DNA of 64,000 nucleotides from NCBI GenBank assembly GCA_040403555.1, contig JBBAKN010000003.1:377026-441025 (forward strand), written 5' to 3'. Positions 32,364-41,441 of this stretch are shown here, piece after piece (position 1 is the first letter of the stretch; each line of letters opens with the position of its first letter). This DNA comes from JAIPAN01 sp040403555. GTDB taxonomy: Bacteria > Bacteroidota > Bacteroidia > Sphingobacteriales > Sphingobacteriaceae. Position numbers and translations under genes: made by a program. The notes under the pieces were generated by a model. The model had not been told where the DNA came from. It did no database searches and worked only from the letters and a program-made list of their open reading frames with translations.

Positions 32364-33446
32364 ATGAATACCCAAACGTTTACCGAAGTCCACTTACGCA
32401 GTTTTACCGAAAATATTTTTACCAGCATGGGCTGTTCGGCGGAGCATGCTAAACTAAGTGCCGATGTATTACTTAAAGCTGATTTACGAGGAATAGATTC
32501 GCATGGGGTAGCCCGCCTTAGCGGTTACGTACGTTTGTGGGAGAAAAAACGAATCAACACCCAACCCAACATTACCATAGTACACGAAACTCCCAGTACC
32601 GCCACCATTGATGGCGATGGGGGCCTAGGCTTAGTTATTGCGCCTTTTGCAATGAAAGTAGCTCTAGAAAAAGCAAAAATTTGTGGCTCGGGCTGGGTAT
32701 CGGTACGCAATTCTAGTCACTTTGGCATTGCCGCTTACCATACCTTATTAGCCGTTGAGCAAGATATGATTGGCTTCGCTATGACCAATGCTAGCCCATT
32801 GGTAGCCCCAACTTTTGCGAATGAACGTTTATTGGGAACCAACCCGATGTGCTACGCTTTCCCCGCTGGAAAAAATGCACCCGTAATTGTAGATATGGCC
32901 ACTTCGGCAGCGGCCAATGGCAAATTAGAAATTGCCCAGCGTAGCGGCAAAGCAGTACCGGAAGGCTGGATTATTGATAAGAACGGCAGGGCTTCCACCA
33001 ACCCACACGAATTAAAAGAAGGCGGTTCTTTGCTACCATTGGGAAGCGATATAGCCCATGGAAGTCACAAAGGTTTTGGCTTGGGTGCAACGGTAGATAT
33101 TTTATCGGCCGTGCTTTCGGGTGCCAATTACGGGCCTTGGGTACCGCCTTTTGTTGCCTTTCTAGATCCACCGGCCGATCCGGTAGGAAAAGGAATTGGT
33201 CATTTTTTAGGCGCTTTACGGGTAGATGGATTTCGCCCGGTAGCTGAATTCAAAACACATATGGATACTTGGGTAGATCGCTTTAAATCGGCAAAACCCA
33301 TTGATCCGAATCAACCCGTAATTATTCCGGGAGAGCCTGAGTTGGCCGCAGAATTAGAGCGCACAAAAAACGGCATCCCTTTAGTGAATGCCGTAGTTGA
33401 AGATCTTAATCTTCTAGCCGATAAATTTGGCTTAGACCGTTTATAA
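32364..33446 (+). CDS. Malate/L-lactate dehydrogenase-family (type 2) oxidoreductase
   Basis: 360 residues of the MDH2/LDH2 NAD(P)-dependent family, unrelated to classical malate dehydrogenase. Motifs seen: RGIDSHGVARLSGY, VRNSSHFGIAAYH, MTNASPLVAPT, LGTNPMCYAFPAG, DMATSAAANGKLE and GSHKGFGLG. The family reduces 2-oxo acids such as oxaloacetate, pyruvate or ureidoglycolate; which substrate is used here cannot be told. It starts 2 bases after bshC, so probably the same transcript, and faces the opposing lepB with 1 base between stops. Confidence 0.88.
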   Translation: MNTQTFTEVHLRSFTENIFTSMGCSAEHAKLSADVLLKADLRGIDSHGVARLSGYVRLWEKKRINTQPNITIVHETPSTATIDGDGGLGLVIAPFAMKVALEKAKICGSGWVSVRNSSHFGIAAYHTLLAVEQDMIGFAMTNASPLVAPTFANERLLGTNPMCYAFPAGKNAPVIVDMATSAAANGKLEIAQRSGKAVPEGWIIDKNGRASTNPHELKEGGSLLPLGSDIAHGSHKGFGLGATVDILSAVLSGANYGPWVPPFVAFLDPPADPVGKGIGHFLGALRVDGFRPVAEFKTHMDTWVDRFKSAKPIDPNQPVIIPGEPELAAELERTKNGIPLVNAVVEDLNLLADKFGLDRL

Positions 33447-33447
33447 G

Positions 33448-34560
33448 TTAGTTTGCTCCTTTAAAAATCCGATTCCAACGAATTTTATCGAAGAAAGTAC
33501 CTTCGCTATCCCAACTCATCCACACAATTAAGGCTTTACCTACAATGTGATCTTCGGGCACAAAACCCCAGAAACGAGAGTCGAGAGAATTGTGGCGATT
33601 ATCGCCCATCATCCAATAATAATTCATCTTGAAGGTATAGCTAGTAGCTAGTTTACCATTAATTACATAGCGGTCTCCATCTTTTTGCAAGGTATTGCCT
33701 TCATATACCCGAATGGCTCGTTCGTAAAACGGATAAGTAGTGCTATCTAACTTCACCGTCCACCCTTTTTTCGGTACAATCAGCGGACCAAAATTATCTT
33801 CGTTCCATTTATATTGCGGTGAATGAGGGAACACTTGTGGCTCATATTCTCCCTTAGGACGAATAATAGGTTGCACTAACTTTACATTCGTCCACTTCTT
33901 AATCGCAGTAGCTTCTTCAGTGGTCATATTAAAATAATACTCATCGGCAGAAGCACGTTGCACTTCAATGCGTAAATCTTGTAAGGCCGTTGGATTAAAA
34001 TCGGTACCATCGGTACGTACTACATAGGTGGTTTCACCAGCCAATGGGGTTTCTGCAGCTTTACCATTCACAAAAACCTGCGTATTTACAATTTTAATTG
34101 TGTCGCCAGCAATAGCTATACAGCGTTTAATATAGTTTTCACGTTTATCTACCGGACGGTTGTAGGGCTCATCGGCTTCCATTGGATAATTGAATACCAC
34201 AGCATCGTTACGTTTGATGTTTGATAAGCCAGGTAATCTGCGATAATTCCATTGCACGCCATCCCAATAGGCTTTAGTTCCAATAATAGGCATCGTATGG
34301 TGGGCAAACGGAAAGGCAACCGGTGTCATTGGGACACGTGCACCATAGTTTACTTTGCTTACAAATAAGAAATCGCCCACCTTTAAACTTTTTTCCATAG
34401 ATCCGGTTGGTATGGTATAGGCTTCTATAAAAAAAGTACGAATAAGTGTGGCAGCAATAACCGCAAATAAAATGGCATCTAACCATTCGCGACTAGCACT
34501 TTTTGGAGGTTTTTCTTGTTTCTTTTCGGTGGTAGCTTTTTGCCAAAATTTCCAGTTCAT
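33448..34560 (-). CDS. lepB: Signal peptidase I
   Basis: Membrane-bound Ser/Lys protease that removes signal peptides in the periplasm. 370 residues: one N-terminal membrane segment (about 27-46), nucleophile S54 in IPTGSMEKSL, general base K145 in NYIKRCIAIAGD, and the box E motif MMGDNRHNSLDSRFWG near the C-terminus. An insertion between the boxes (about 160-280) makes it longer than minimal enzymes, as is usual in Bacteroidota. Last gene of parA-parB-DUF5683-dapB-lepB, 6 bases after dapB. Confidence 0.95.
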   Translation of the reverse strand: MNWKFWQKATTEKKQEKPPKSASREWLDAILFAVIAATLIRTFFIEAYTIPTGSMEKSLKVGDFLFVSKVNYGARVPMTPVAFPFAHHTMPIIGTKAYWDGVQWNYRRLPGLSNIKRNDAVVFNYPMEADEPYNRPVDKRENYIKRCIAIAGDTIKIVNTQVFVNGKAAETPLAGETTYVVRTDGTDFNPTALQDLRIEVQRASADEYYFNMTTEEATAIKKWTNVKLVQPIIRPKGEYEPQVFPHSPQYKWNEDNFGPLIVPKKGWTVKLDSTTYPFYERAIRVYEGNTLQKDGDRYVINGKLATSYTFKMNYYWMMGDNRHNSLDSRFWGFVPEDHIVGKALIVWMSWDSEGTFFDKIRWNRIFKGAN

Positions 34561-34566
34561 AATTTT

Positions 34567-35313
34567 TTATACCAGTTTAAAATCAAACATATCTTGTACC
34601 GAGTAAAAGCCTTTTTTTCCGTGCAACCATTCGGCGGCCAAAATGGCACCCAAGGCAAACCCGGCTCTACTATGTGCCGTGTGTTTAAATTCTAGCTCAT
34701 CTACTTCCGAGCTATAAATCACGGTGTGCGTACCGGGTACTTCTTCTATTCGGTGCGATTCTATAAGCAATTCATTCGGCTTAGTTACCACATCGTTTTG
34801 CTGCCCTACCACTTCATTTACCCAGGAACTTTTACGCTCAAGTCCGTGTAAAATACCTTCGGCAATGGTTATGGCTGTACCGCTTGGTGCATCTAGTTTT
34901 TGTGTGTGATGAATTTCTTCTACTTGCACATCGTACTGCGGATAGCGATTCATCAACTTAGCCAATACCTTATTCATATAAAAAAACACATTTACACCCA
35001 CACTAAAGTTAGATGCATACAGCAAGGTATTGTTACCAGCTACACATTTTTGCTGCACAGTGTCTAATTCATCGTACCAACCGGTGGTGCCTACCACAAT
35101 GGGCACACCGGCCTCAAAAGCATCATAAATATGCCCCAAGGCAGCGTGAGGTACACTAAACTCAATGGCTACATCGGCTTCTTTAAATCGTTCGGAGCGG
35201 ATATCGGAGGCATTATCGACATCAATAATGATGCAAATTTCGTGGCCACGTTCTTGGGCAAAACGCTCTAATAGCTTTCCCATTTTTCCGTAACCAATGA
35301 GGGCAATTTTCAT
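34567..35313 (-). CDS. dapB: 4-hydroxy-tetrahydrodipicolinate reductase DapB
   Basis: NAD(P)H-dependent step of lysine and meso-diaminopimelate synthesis, supplying peptidoglycan precursors. 248 residues: N-terminal Rossmann motif GYGKMG (residues 7-12) and the substrate motif EIHHTQKLDAPSGTA at about 140-154 with the catalytic His pair and Lys. The start overlaps the DUF5683 stop by 4 bases. Cytoplasmic. Confidence 0.96.
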   Translation of the reverse strand: MKIALIGYGKMGKLLERFAQERGHEICIIIDVDNASDIRSERFKEADVAIEFSVPHAALGHIYDAFEAGVPIVVGTTGWYDELDTVQQKCVAGNNTLLYASNFSVGVNVFFYMNKVLAKLMNRYPQYDVQVEEIHHTQKLDAPSGTAITIAEGILHGLERKSSWVNEVVGQQNDVVTKPNELLIESHRIEEVPGTHTVIYSSEVDELEFKHTAHSRAGFALGAILAAEWLHGKKGFYSVQDMFDFKLV

Positions 35314-35936
35314 AAGCTAAGGCTAAGTTTCAATCCGGGTTGAGCGGCATAGGCATTCAGGCCTCCGGGATTGGTTTGTAAAGTTGGTTTAAGTTGCAGA
35401 CTTAAGTTTTCGCTAATATCAAAACGGAAAAACTTGGCATCTACATAGGCATCAATAATGTTTACGGCATATACCACCACTCCACCAATAATGGAGAGTT
35501 CTTTATTTCTTCTAAAATTATCTTTGATTTTTACCAACCCTTCGAATGAATAAGCGGCATAGTCTGGGTTGCCCGGATTACCATTATTGGCTAAGCGGTA
35601 TTGCACTTCGCTTAAAAAAGTATGGTATTGGTTATTATTATCTTGGTAGGCTTTTACAAAGGCGACAAAGCCGCCATAAATTAAAGGTACTTTCCACCAA
35701 CGTTTGTTGTACACTTGACCTAAACCCGGTACTAATGCTGATCCCCAGGCTGCTTTTTTAGGCATTTTTTCGAGTACCAAACGGAGTGAATCTTTCACAG
35801 GGCCAGCTGCAACCGGTGTTTTTTTTGAGATACTATCGGCCTTGGTGTTTATTTTCGCAGACTTTTTTTGGGCAGTGGCCGAAAAAGCAAGGGCACAAAG
35901 AAAAAGTAAAACCAAGGCGGTACGCATATTTACCAA
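35310..35936 (-). CDS. DUF5683 membrane/secreted protein
   Basis: 208 residues with a signal-like N-terminus (about 1-22, ending FSATAQ). The SALVPGLGQVYNKRWWKVPLIYGG segment, then AYVDAKF, match DUF5683, a Bacteroidota family found in this same operon. Hydrophobic stretches at about 70-90 and 150-165 suggest membrane association. Function unknown; position between parB and dapB implies a housekeeping envelope role. It overlaps parB by 7 bases and dapB by 4. Confidence 0.88.
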   Translation of the reverse strand: MVNMRTALVLLFLCALAFSATAQKKSAKINTKADSISKKTPVAAGPVKDSLRLVLEKMPKKAAWGSALVPGLGQVYNKRWWKVPLIYGGFVAFVKAYQDNNNQYHTFLSEVQYRLANNGNPGNPDYAAYSFEGLVKIKDNFRRNKELSIIGGVVVYAVNIIDAYVDAKFFRFDISENLSLQLKPTLQTNPGGLNAYAAQPGLKLSLSL

Positions 35937-36832
35937 TCTAATAATTCTAATAGCCTATTCAGATCGTTTTCTGAAAGGAAAGGAATTTCAATAATTCCGG
36001 AGTTTTTACCTTTCATTTTCAATTGCACTCGGGTACCCAATCGGGAGGCTAAATCATCTTGCACCTTTTGGTATTGAAACGAAACACCCTCAATCGTGGT
36101 GCTTGGTTTAGCTCTCTTTAAGCCTGTTATTTGTAGCTCACGTACCAATTCTTCTACTTTACGAACCGATAGGCCTTTGCTGATAATTTCTTTGTGGATG
36201 AACAATTGTTTGTCTACATCTTCTACACTTACCAAAGCTCGGGCATGGCCCATACTTACTTTGCTTTCGCGAATAGAAGTTTGAATGCTTGGCGGCAATT
36301 TCAGCAAACGCAGGTAATTGGTTACCGTAGATCGGTTTTTACTTACACGTTCCCCTAATTCTTCTTGTTTTAAATCACATTCATCTAACATACGCTGAAG
36401 GCTGAAAGCAACCTCCATGGCATTTAGGTTTTCACGTTGTATATTTTCAATAAGCGCCATTTCCAACATTTGTTGGTCGTTGGCGGCACGTACATAGGCC
36501 GGCACTTCGGTTAAGCCAGCCATTTTAGAGGCTCTAAACCTACGTTCACCCGAAATTAACTGGTACGTATTTTGACCTACTTGACGAACGGTAATAGGCT
36601 GAATAAGGCCTTGTAATTTTATCGAATTGGCTAAATCTTGTAAGGCTTCTACATCAAATTCTGTACGAGGTTGGTAGGGATTCACCTCAATTTGGTTTAG
36701 CAATATGGGATGAATATGGTTTAAGCCCCCTACTTCGTTGCCTAATGATTTATGCCCTTGCTGAACAAGTTCGGTGTCGTCCAATAAGGCACTTAAGCCT
36801 CTTCCCAGTCCTGTTTTCTTTTGATATGTCAT
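35930..36832 (-). CDS. parB: Chromosome partitioning protein ParB
   Basis: CTP-dependent DNA clamp that loads at parS and spreads. 300 residues: the N-terminal LGRGLSALL, the CTP-binding/ParB box ISGERRFRASKMAG (about 95-108), a helix-turn-helix (KNRSTVTNYLRLLKLPP, about 165-185) and a C-terminal dimer domain. No convincing parS palindrome was found inside the window. It is separated from parA by 2 bases. Confidence 0.95.
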   Translation of the reverse strand: MTYQKKTGLGRGLSALLDDTELVQQGHKSLGNEVGGLNHIHPILLNQIEVNPYQPRTEFDVEALQDLANSIKLQGLIQPITVRQVGQNTYQLISGERRFRASKMAGLTEVPAYVRAANDQQMLEMALIENIQRENLNAMEVAFSLQRMLDECDLKQEELGERVSKNRSTVTNYLRLLKLPPSIQTSIRESKVSMGHARALVSVEDVDKQLFIHKEIISKGLSVRKVEELVRELQITGLKRAKPSTTIEGVSFQYQKVQDDLASRLGTRVQLKMKGKNSGIIEIPFLSENDLNRLLELLDW

Positions 36833-36834
36833 GC

Positions 36835-37635
36835 TTATAACGTAGCTTCTTGTTCTAATTCTTCTTTAGCCAATCCATTTTTGCGAATAATTTCGCGGGC
36901 TAAATTTAAATAGTTTATGGCTCCTTTAGAATTGGCATCGTGCATAATTACCGATACACCAAAACTTGGGGCTTCGCTTAAACGGGTGTTGCGCTGAATA
37001 ATGGTATCGAACACCAATTCTTGGAAGTGTGTTTTCACCTCTTCTACCACTTGATTGGCTAAACGCAATCGTACATCGTACATAGTTAACAATACGCCCT
37101 CAATAGCTAATTCGGGGTTTAAGCGGTTTTGTACAATTTTTATGGTATTTAACAATTTTCCCAAGCCTTCTAGAGCAAAATATTCGCATTGTACGGGTAT
37201 AATTACCGAATCGGCAGCGGTTAAAGAGTTGATGGTAATTAAACCTAATGATGGCGAACAATCGATAATGATAAAATCGTATTCGTCTTTTATTTTGTTG
37301 AGCACGGTTTTCATGCGGTATTCCCGCTCGTGCAAATTAATCATCTCAATTTCGGCACCAACCAAATCAATATGTGCGGGTAATAAATCTAAAAAAGGCG
37401 TTTCTGTATTTTTAATAGCATCTTTTGGATCAATATCGTTAATAATACATTCGTAAATGCTCGACTTTATGGTTCTTGGATCAAAGCCTATGCCCGAAGT
37501 GGAGTTGGCCTGTGGATCGGCATCTACCAAAAGCGTGCGGTATTCTAAAACAGCCAAACTGGCGGCCAAGTTGATGGATGAAGTGGTTTTCCCAACTCCT
37601 CCTTTTTGATTGGCCAAGGCGATAATTTTGCTCAT
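36835..37635 (-). CDS. parA: Chromosome partitioning ATPase ParA
   Basis: Walker-type ATPase that moves ParB-DNA complexes. 266 residues: deviant Walker A KGGVGKTTSSINLA (residues 11-24), ADPQANSTSGIG, and IIDCSPSLGLIT. No N-terminal DNA-binding extension, so chromosomal (Soj-like) type. First gene of the parA-parB-DUF5683-dapB-lepB operon. The 167-base upstream region holds a perfect DnaA box at 37781-37789. Confidence 0.95.
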   Translation of the reverse strand: MSKIIALANQKGGVGKTTSSINLAASLAVLEYRTLLVDADPQANSTSGIGFDPRTIKSSIYECIINDIDPKDAIKNTETPFLDLLPAHIDLVGAEIEMINLHEREYRMKTVLNKIKDEYDFIIIDCSPSLGLITINSLTAADSVIIPVQCEYFALEGLGKLLNTIKIVQNRLNPELAIEGVLLTMYDVRLRLANQVVEEVKTHFQELVFDTIIQRNTRLSEAPSFGVSVIMHDANSKGAINYLNLAREIIRKNGLAKEELEQEATL

Positions 37636-37780
37636 TGATTCTAATTTGGTTAGTTCTGCTTTCTTTTAACAATCACCCTATTTAGGCCCTAAAAGCATAA
37701 AAAGTTGCTGGTGCATTGACTTACTAAGATACAAAATAAACTGGGTATACTTATCCGAATCGGGATAGGTTTTGCACACG

Positions 37781-37789
37781 TTATCCACA
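37781..37789 (+). promoter_or_regulatory. Consensus DnaA box TTATCCACA upstream of parA
   Basis: An exact match to the DnaA box, in the gap between parA and the 141-residue gene. A weaker copy, TTATCCGAA, lies at 37751-37759 inside an inverted repeat (TATCC...GGATA). A single perfect box is not an origin but could let DnaA control parAB. Confidence 0.45.
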
Positions 37790-37802
37790 AAAACGGGTGT
37801 TT

Positions 37803-38228
37803 TTAGGCCATAATTTCTACCCAAGCTGTACCCCCGTAGCCGAAGGTGAAAAAATTAGGATACAGAATCTCCGCTAAGCACTCTATTTGCGAAAGCATAT
37901 CTACCTGCAGAAACCATTCTTCATGAAGCAAATAGGCTTTGTTTTTATCGTTGGCTTGCATATAGGACGATTGCAAAATTTCTGGGATAATACCCATGGC
38001 TTCTGCTAAATTTTTGCAAGGAACACAGTAAATCAAAATCGTTGGCTCCGTTTGGTTGGAGTCTAGGGGCAGCAAAACCGCCCCTATTTTTTGGGCAATT
38101 TCGGCAAAAATAGACGAAGGATGTGCATGTAAAGAAACTATACCATCTACTACGGAGAACTTTGTTTTTTGTGCCAAAAAACGCAGTTTGTGGGCAATTA
38201 ATTGGTGTAATTCTTCAGCAGGTTGCAT
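37803..38228 (-). CDS. Hypothetical protein of 141 residues
   Basis: No signal peptide or membrane segment; mixed alpha/beta composition with two Cys in LIYCVPCKN (CxxPC-like, residues about 67-75). Not recognised as any family. It is 43 bases downstream of the TonB-type receptor gene on the same strand and could be cotranscribed with it. Base composition looks like its neighbours, and the frame is free of overlap, which supports a real gene. No function proposed. Confidence 0.6.
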   Translation of the reverse strand: MQPAEELHQLIAHKLRFLAQKTKFSVVDGIVSLHAHPSSIFAEIAQKIGAVLLPLDSNQTEPTILIYCVPCKNLAEAMGIIPEILQSSYMQANDKNKAYLLHEEWFLQVDMLSQIECLAEILYPNFFTFGYGGTAWVEIMA

Positions 38229-38271
38229 AAGTGCAAAGGGGCTTAATAAAAAAAGGGGCTTGTTGAAAAAA

Positions 38272-40737
38272 TTATTGCATTCCGCCTTGATCGCCTTGTT
38301 TCAAGTCGTCGTTGTTTACGCCTTTTTTCTTTTTGGCTTGCGTTGGGTTAAAGTTAATTTTACCGAAGGACCAACTAAAATTGATGCCTACCGAGCGAAA
38401 TGGGATAGCTATTTTAGAGGTTTGAGTAAACGTTGCGGTTGTATAAGCTGAATTGAAGTTCTTTCTTTCGTTAAACGGATCGATAATGTTTAACCCGATG
38501 GTACCTTTTTTCTTCAAAATTTCTTTCTTAAAGCCAATATTCCACATGTTAAAAGAGGGGCTTGTACCTTGGGCCGTACGGCGTGGCGAATTCAGAATAA
38601 AAAAGGTTTCGGCACTTATGCCACCTTTGAGCAGTAAACTAGCACTTATAAAGGCATTGTACATAAAGTACGTGCGATTGCCTAAGGTAGTAATGGCGCT
38701 ACTTGCCGGATTGGTAGTTAAATTATAGGTATAGGTATTTAAATTTCCTCTTAACGTTAATTTAGTAATGGGGTTTATCGAACCAAACAAATTCATACCA
38801 AACGAACTGTTAGTACCCACATTCTTAAAAGTAGTCAAGGAAATATTGGCCATAGTTATTGGGTCTACTGCAGGGCCGACCACTGTTTCGATAATGTCTT
38901 TTGTATAACGGTAATATAAGGATGCATTAATAACCGTAGTTTTCACAAAAGTAGAATATCCCAATTCAAAATTATGCGATAATTCGGGCGATAAAGATGG
39001 ATTTCCTTCCTGCTGGTTCAAGGGATCGGCGGTATTGCGAAAAGGGTTTAAATAAAATAAACTAGGTCGCTGAATACGCTGGTTGTAGCTTAACTTAATG
39101 GTTTGGTAATTTTTTAGCGAACGTGAGATAACAATAGAAGGAATAAAATTACTATAGTTATTACTGAAGCTTTGGTTTGCATTTGAGAGTCCATCTATTT
39201 GGGTAGCCTCAAAACGGCCCCCTACTTTTACCTGATATTTTTTACTCAAACTAAAGCCAAATGTGGCGTAGGTAGCGTATACATCTTGGGCGTAATCGTA
39301 AGAGTTGGAAAGAGATGGACTGGGCACATAGTTGCCGTTTGGAACTTGTTGTTGTTGGACAAAGGTTGGGCTAGCAATATCTCTTAATATCACTTTGGCA
39401 CCCGTTTCAAAAGTCACTTTTTTAAAGGGATGCGAATAATCCGTTTGTAAAGTTATTTCTTGGTTGGTAGCATCGTTGTTGCCAATTTCGTTCGGTTTAA
39501 AACCGCCCAAATAGTCGGTGGTATAATCCTGAATATTTTTATTTTGGGTAAGCTGTGCAGCCACCGACCATTCTTGACCGGCTTTTTTAAATTTATGTGT
39601 AAAATCAGTATTCCAATCAAAGCCGCCCATGCGCATGATTCTATCGGTAAGGCTATTGGCTGTTGTGGTTACGCCACCAAAGTAGATATCGGAAAATACT
39701 GCTCCATTAAAACTATTTTTTAGCCTGTTTAGGTTGAATGTTGAAGTAATGCCGTTGTAATTGTTGATATCATAATCTAAGCCAACAGAACCTCGGTAAC
39801 CCAAACGGTAACTTTCGCTAGCACTGTGTTGCGAAAAGGTTGGCGTACCCGAAGCATCTAAACGCTTTACCTCCACATCGGTAGTTTGTGGCCAAGAGCC
39901 ATTTCCACCCATATTGGCCGTAATACCCAGGCGACCTTTTTTAATATTTATATTGGCATTGCCATTGTTTTGGCGCAAGCCCAAACCGCCACCAACAGTT
40001 CCGCTCACTCCTTCTGCGTTGCGCTTTTTAGTAATAATATTTATGATGCCCGAAGTACCCTCGGCATCGTATTTAGCAGATGGGCTGGTAATTACTTCAA
40101 CGTTTTTAATCTGATCGGCCGGAATCATTTTCAATGCATCGGCAATGTTATTGGCCATGGAACCCGAAGGTTTTCCATTGATAAGCACCCGAACATTTTG
40201 GCTACCACGGAGCGATACATTACCATCCATATCTACCGATAACATAGGCACTTTACGCAACACATCGCTGGCATTGCCCCCGCCTATGGTGACGTCTTTT
40301 TCGGCATTGTACACAATGCGGTCAATTTTATTTTCTACTACTGAGGCTTGTCCTTGTATAACCACTTCGCCAAGCGCATTGGCACTGGGCGACAACAGAA
40401 TTTTGCCCAAATTAAGATCTGGTTTTTGCAAGGTGGTTTTTACCGCTTCGATGATTTTTGTTTGGTAGCCCAAAAAGCTTATGGTAATGCGGTAGTTCCC
40501 TGGATTTATTTTATCTATTTTAAATACCCCTTTTTCATCAGTTAAAGAACCATTGGTGGTTTTGGTTGAACCCGAACGCCCCAAGCCTACGGTAGCATAA
40601 TCTACTGGTTTTTGCGTAAGCGAATCAATGATGACGCCGCTAATTTTACCGGTAATGGAAGCACCGCCACTAGGCACTTGTGCAAAACCCGTTTGGATGA
40701 ATATAAAGGAAAGTAGGATACTAAAAATAGTTTTCAT
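38272..40737 (-). CDS. TonB-receptor-type outer-membrane beta-barrel protein
   Basis: 821 residues: signal peptide (1-19), a carboxypeptidase-regulatory-like domain (about 28-115), a plug domain (GGGNASDVLRKVPMLSVDMDG, about 152-172; RVLINGKPSG) and a beta-barrel rich in aromatic/Asn strands to about 790. It belongs to the outer-membrane beta-barrel family related to TonB-dependent receptors. The C-terminal tail after the last strand (QAKKKKGVNNDDLKQGDQG) is Lys/Asp rich. An inverted repeat (40776-40804) lies 39-67 bases before its start codon and may control it. Ligand unknown. Confidence 0.88.
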   Translation of the reverse strand: MKTIFSILLSFIFIQTGFAQVPSGGASITGKISGVIIDSLTQKPVDYATVGLGRSGSTKTTNGSLTDEKGVFKIDKINPGNYRITISFLGYQTKIIEAVKTTLQKPDLNLGKILLSPSANALGEVVIQGQASVVENKIDRIVYNAEKDVTIGGGNASDVLRKVPMLSVDMDGNVSLRGSQNVRVLINGKPSGSMANNIADALKMIPADQIKNVEVITSPSAKYDAEGTSGIINIITKKRNAEGVSGTVGGGLGLRQNNGNANINIKKGRLGITANMGGNGSWPQTTDVEVKRLDASGTPTFSQHSASESYRLGYRGSVGLDYDINNYNGITSTFNLNRLKNSFNGAVFSDIYFGGVTTTANSLTDRIMRMGGFDWNTDFTHKFKKAGQEWSVAAQLTQNKNIQDYTTDYLGGFKPNEIGNNDATNQEITLQTDYSHPFKKVTFETGAKVILRDIASPTFVQQQQVPNGNYVPSPSLSNSYDYAQDVYATYATFGFSLSKKYQVKVGGRFEATQIDGLSNANQSFSNNYSNFIPSIVISRSLKNYQTIKLSYNQRIQRPSLFYLNPFRNTADPLNQQEGNPSLSPELSHNFELGYSTFVKTTVINASLYYRYTKDIIETVVGPAVDPITMANISLTTFKNVGTNSSFGMNLFGSINPITKLTLRGNLNTYTYNLTTNPASSAITTLGNRTYFMYNAFISASLLLKGGISAETFFILNSPRRTAQGTSPSFNMWNIGFKKEILKKKGTIGLNIIDPFNERKNFNSAYTTATFTQTSKIAIPFRSVGINFSWSFGKINFNPTQAKKKKGVNNDDLKQGDQGGMQ

Positions 40738-40775
40738 AGCTAGATGTTTAATTTATATAAGGCGCAAAAAGAGCT

Positions 40776-40804
40776 ACTTTGTTACAGCCTTGGCGTAACA
40801 AAGT
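40776..40804. promoter_or_regulatory. Strong inverted repeat upstream of the TonB-type receptor
   Basis: ACTTTGTTAC (40776-40785) and GTAACAAAGT (40795-40804) are exact reverse complements; between them GCC-TT-GGC adds three more pairs with one unpaired base, so a 13-bp stem forms. In the receptor's 5' region, it could be an operator, an ECF-type promoter (TGTAAC core) or a transcript hairpin. Confidence 0.5.
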
Positions 40805-40907
40805 GTTTACAATAAAGCAATTTGGGCATAATTATTTTATGATTATTAATTATTAATTGATTACTTTTAATAGTAAGAATTAATTTATATCCCTCAAAAC
40901 CTAAAAT

Positions 40908-41438
40908 ATGCGTTATTTTAAATTATTAGCCTTTCTAATTGTTTTAACAATAGGCGTATCGTGCAAAAAAAGTGAAAAAACAACCCCAGGGATTTACAAA
41001 TTTACAATTAGCCTAAATGGTACAACTTATAGCTGGACAGGTAAAGCGGGTGACGTAGGTGGTGGAAGTTGCGTATACAGCGGAAATTTTGGTGTTGGCA
41101 ATGTAAGCATGGGGCAAAATATAGTACCTGGTTCTAATCAATGTACCGCACTCATTTCATTAAACCAAGCAGGTTTGGGTTCATTTGTTTGCAACCCTAG
41201 TACAGCAACTGCGGCTGTTCCAAACTATGTAAGTATTACCTTAAGTAACCCTACCAGTTTTACTGGTGGCGAAATATGGACTACAGCCGGGGGATCGGTA
41301 ACGGTAAATATTACGGAACTAAGCCCCAATCTTTTGGGTATTGTATAGGGTAATTTTTCTGGAACGGTAAAAAAATTCCAAACAAATACTACAGCAACTG
41401 TAAGTGGTACTTTTGAAGCGGGGAATACTACCTTATAG
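40908..41438 (+). pseudogene. Lipoprotein gene interrupted by an in-frame amber codon
   Basis: The first open part (40908-41348) encodes 146 residues with a lipoprotein signal (lipobox GVSC, Cys19) and a Gly/Ser/Thr-rich beta domain. The TAG at 41346-41348 is followed directly in the same frame by 29 sense codons (GNFSGTVKKFQTNTTATVSG then TFEAGNTTL) ending in TAG at 41436-41438. The extension has the FSGT(V/L)...VSGTF pattern that commonly ends such Bacteroidota lipoproteins. So the stop appears to be a recent nonsense mutation (or, less likely, a read-through site or sequencing error). The product function is unknown. Confidence 0.7.
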
Positions 41439-41441
41439 GAT

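Noticed and set aside
37636..37802. Replication origin
   Set aside because: Only one perfect DnaA box and no clear AT-rich unwinding region with box cluster; not enough to call oriC.
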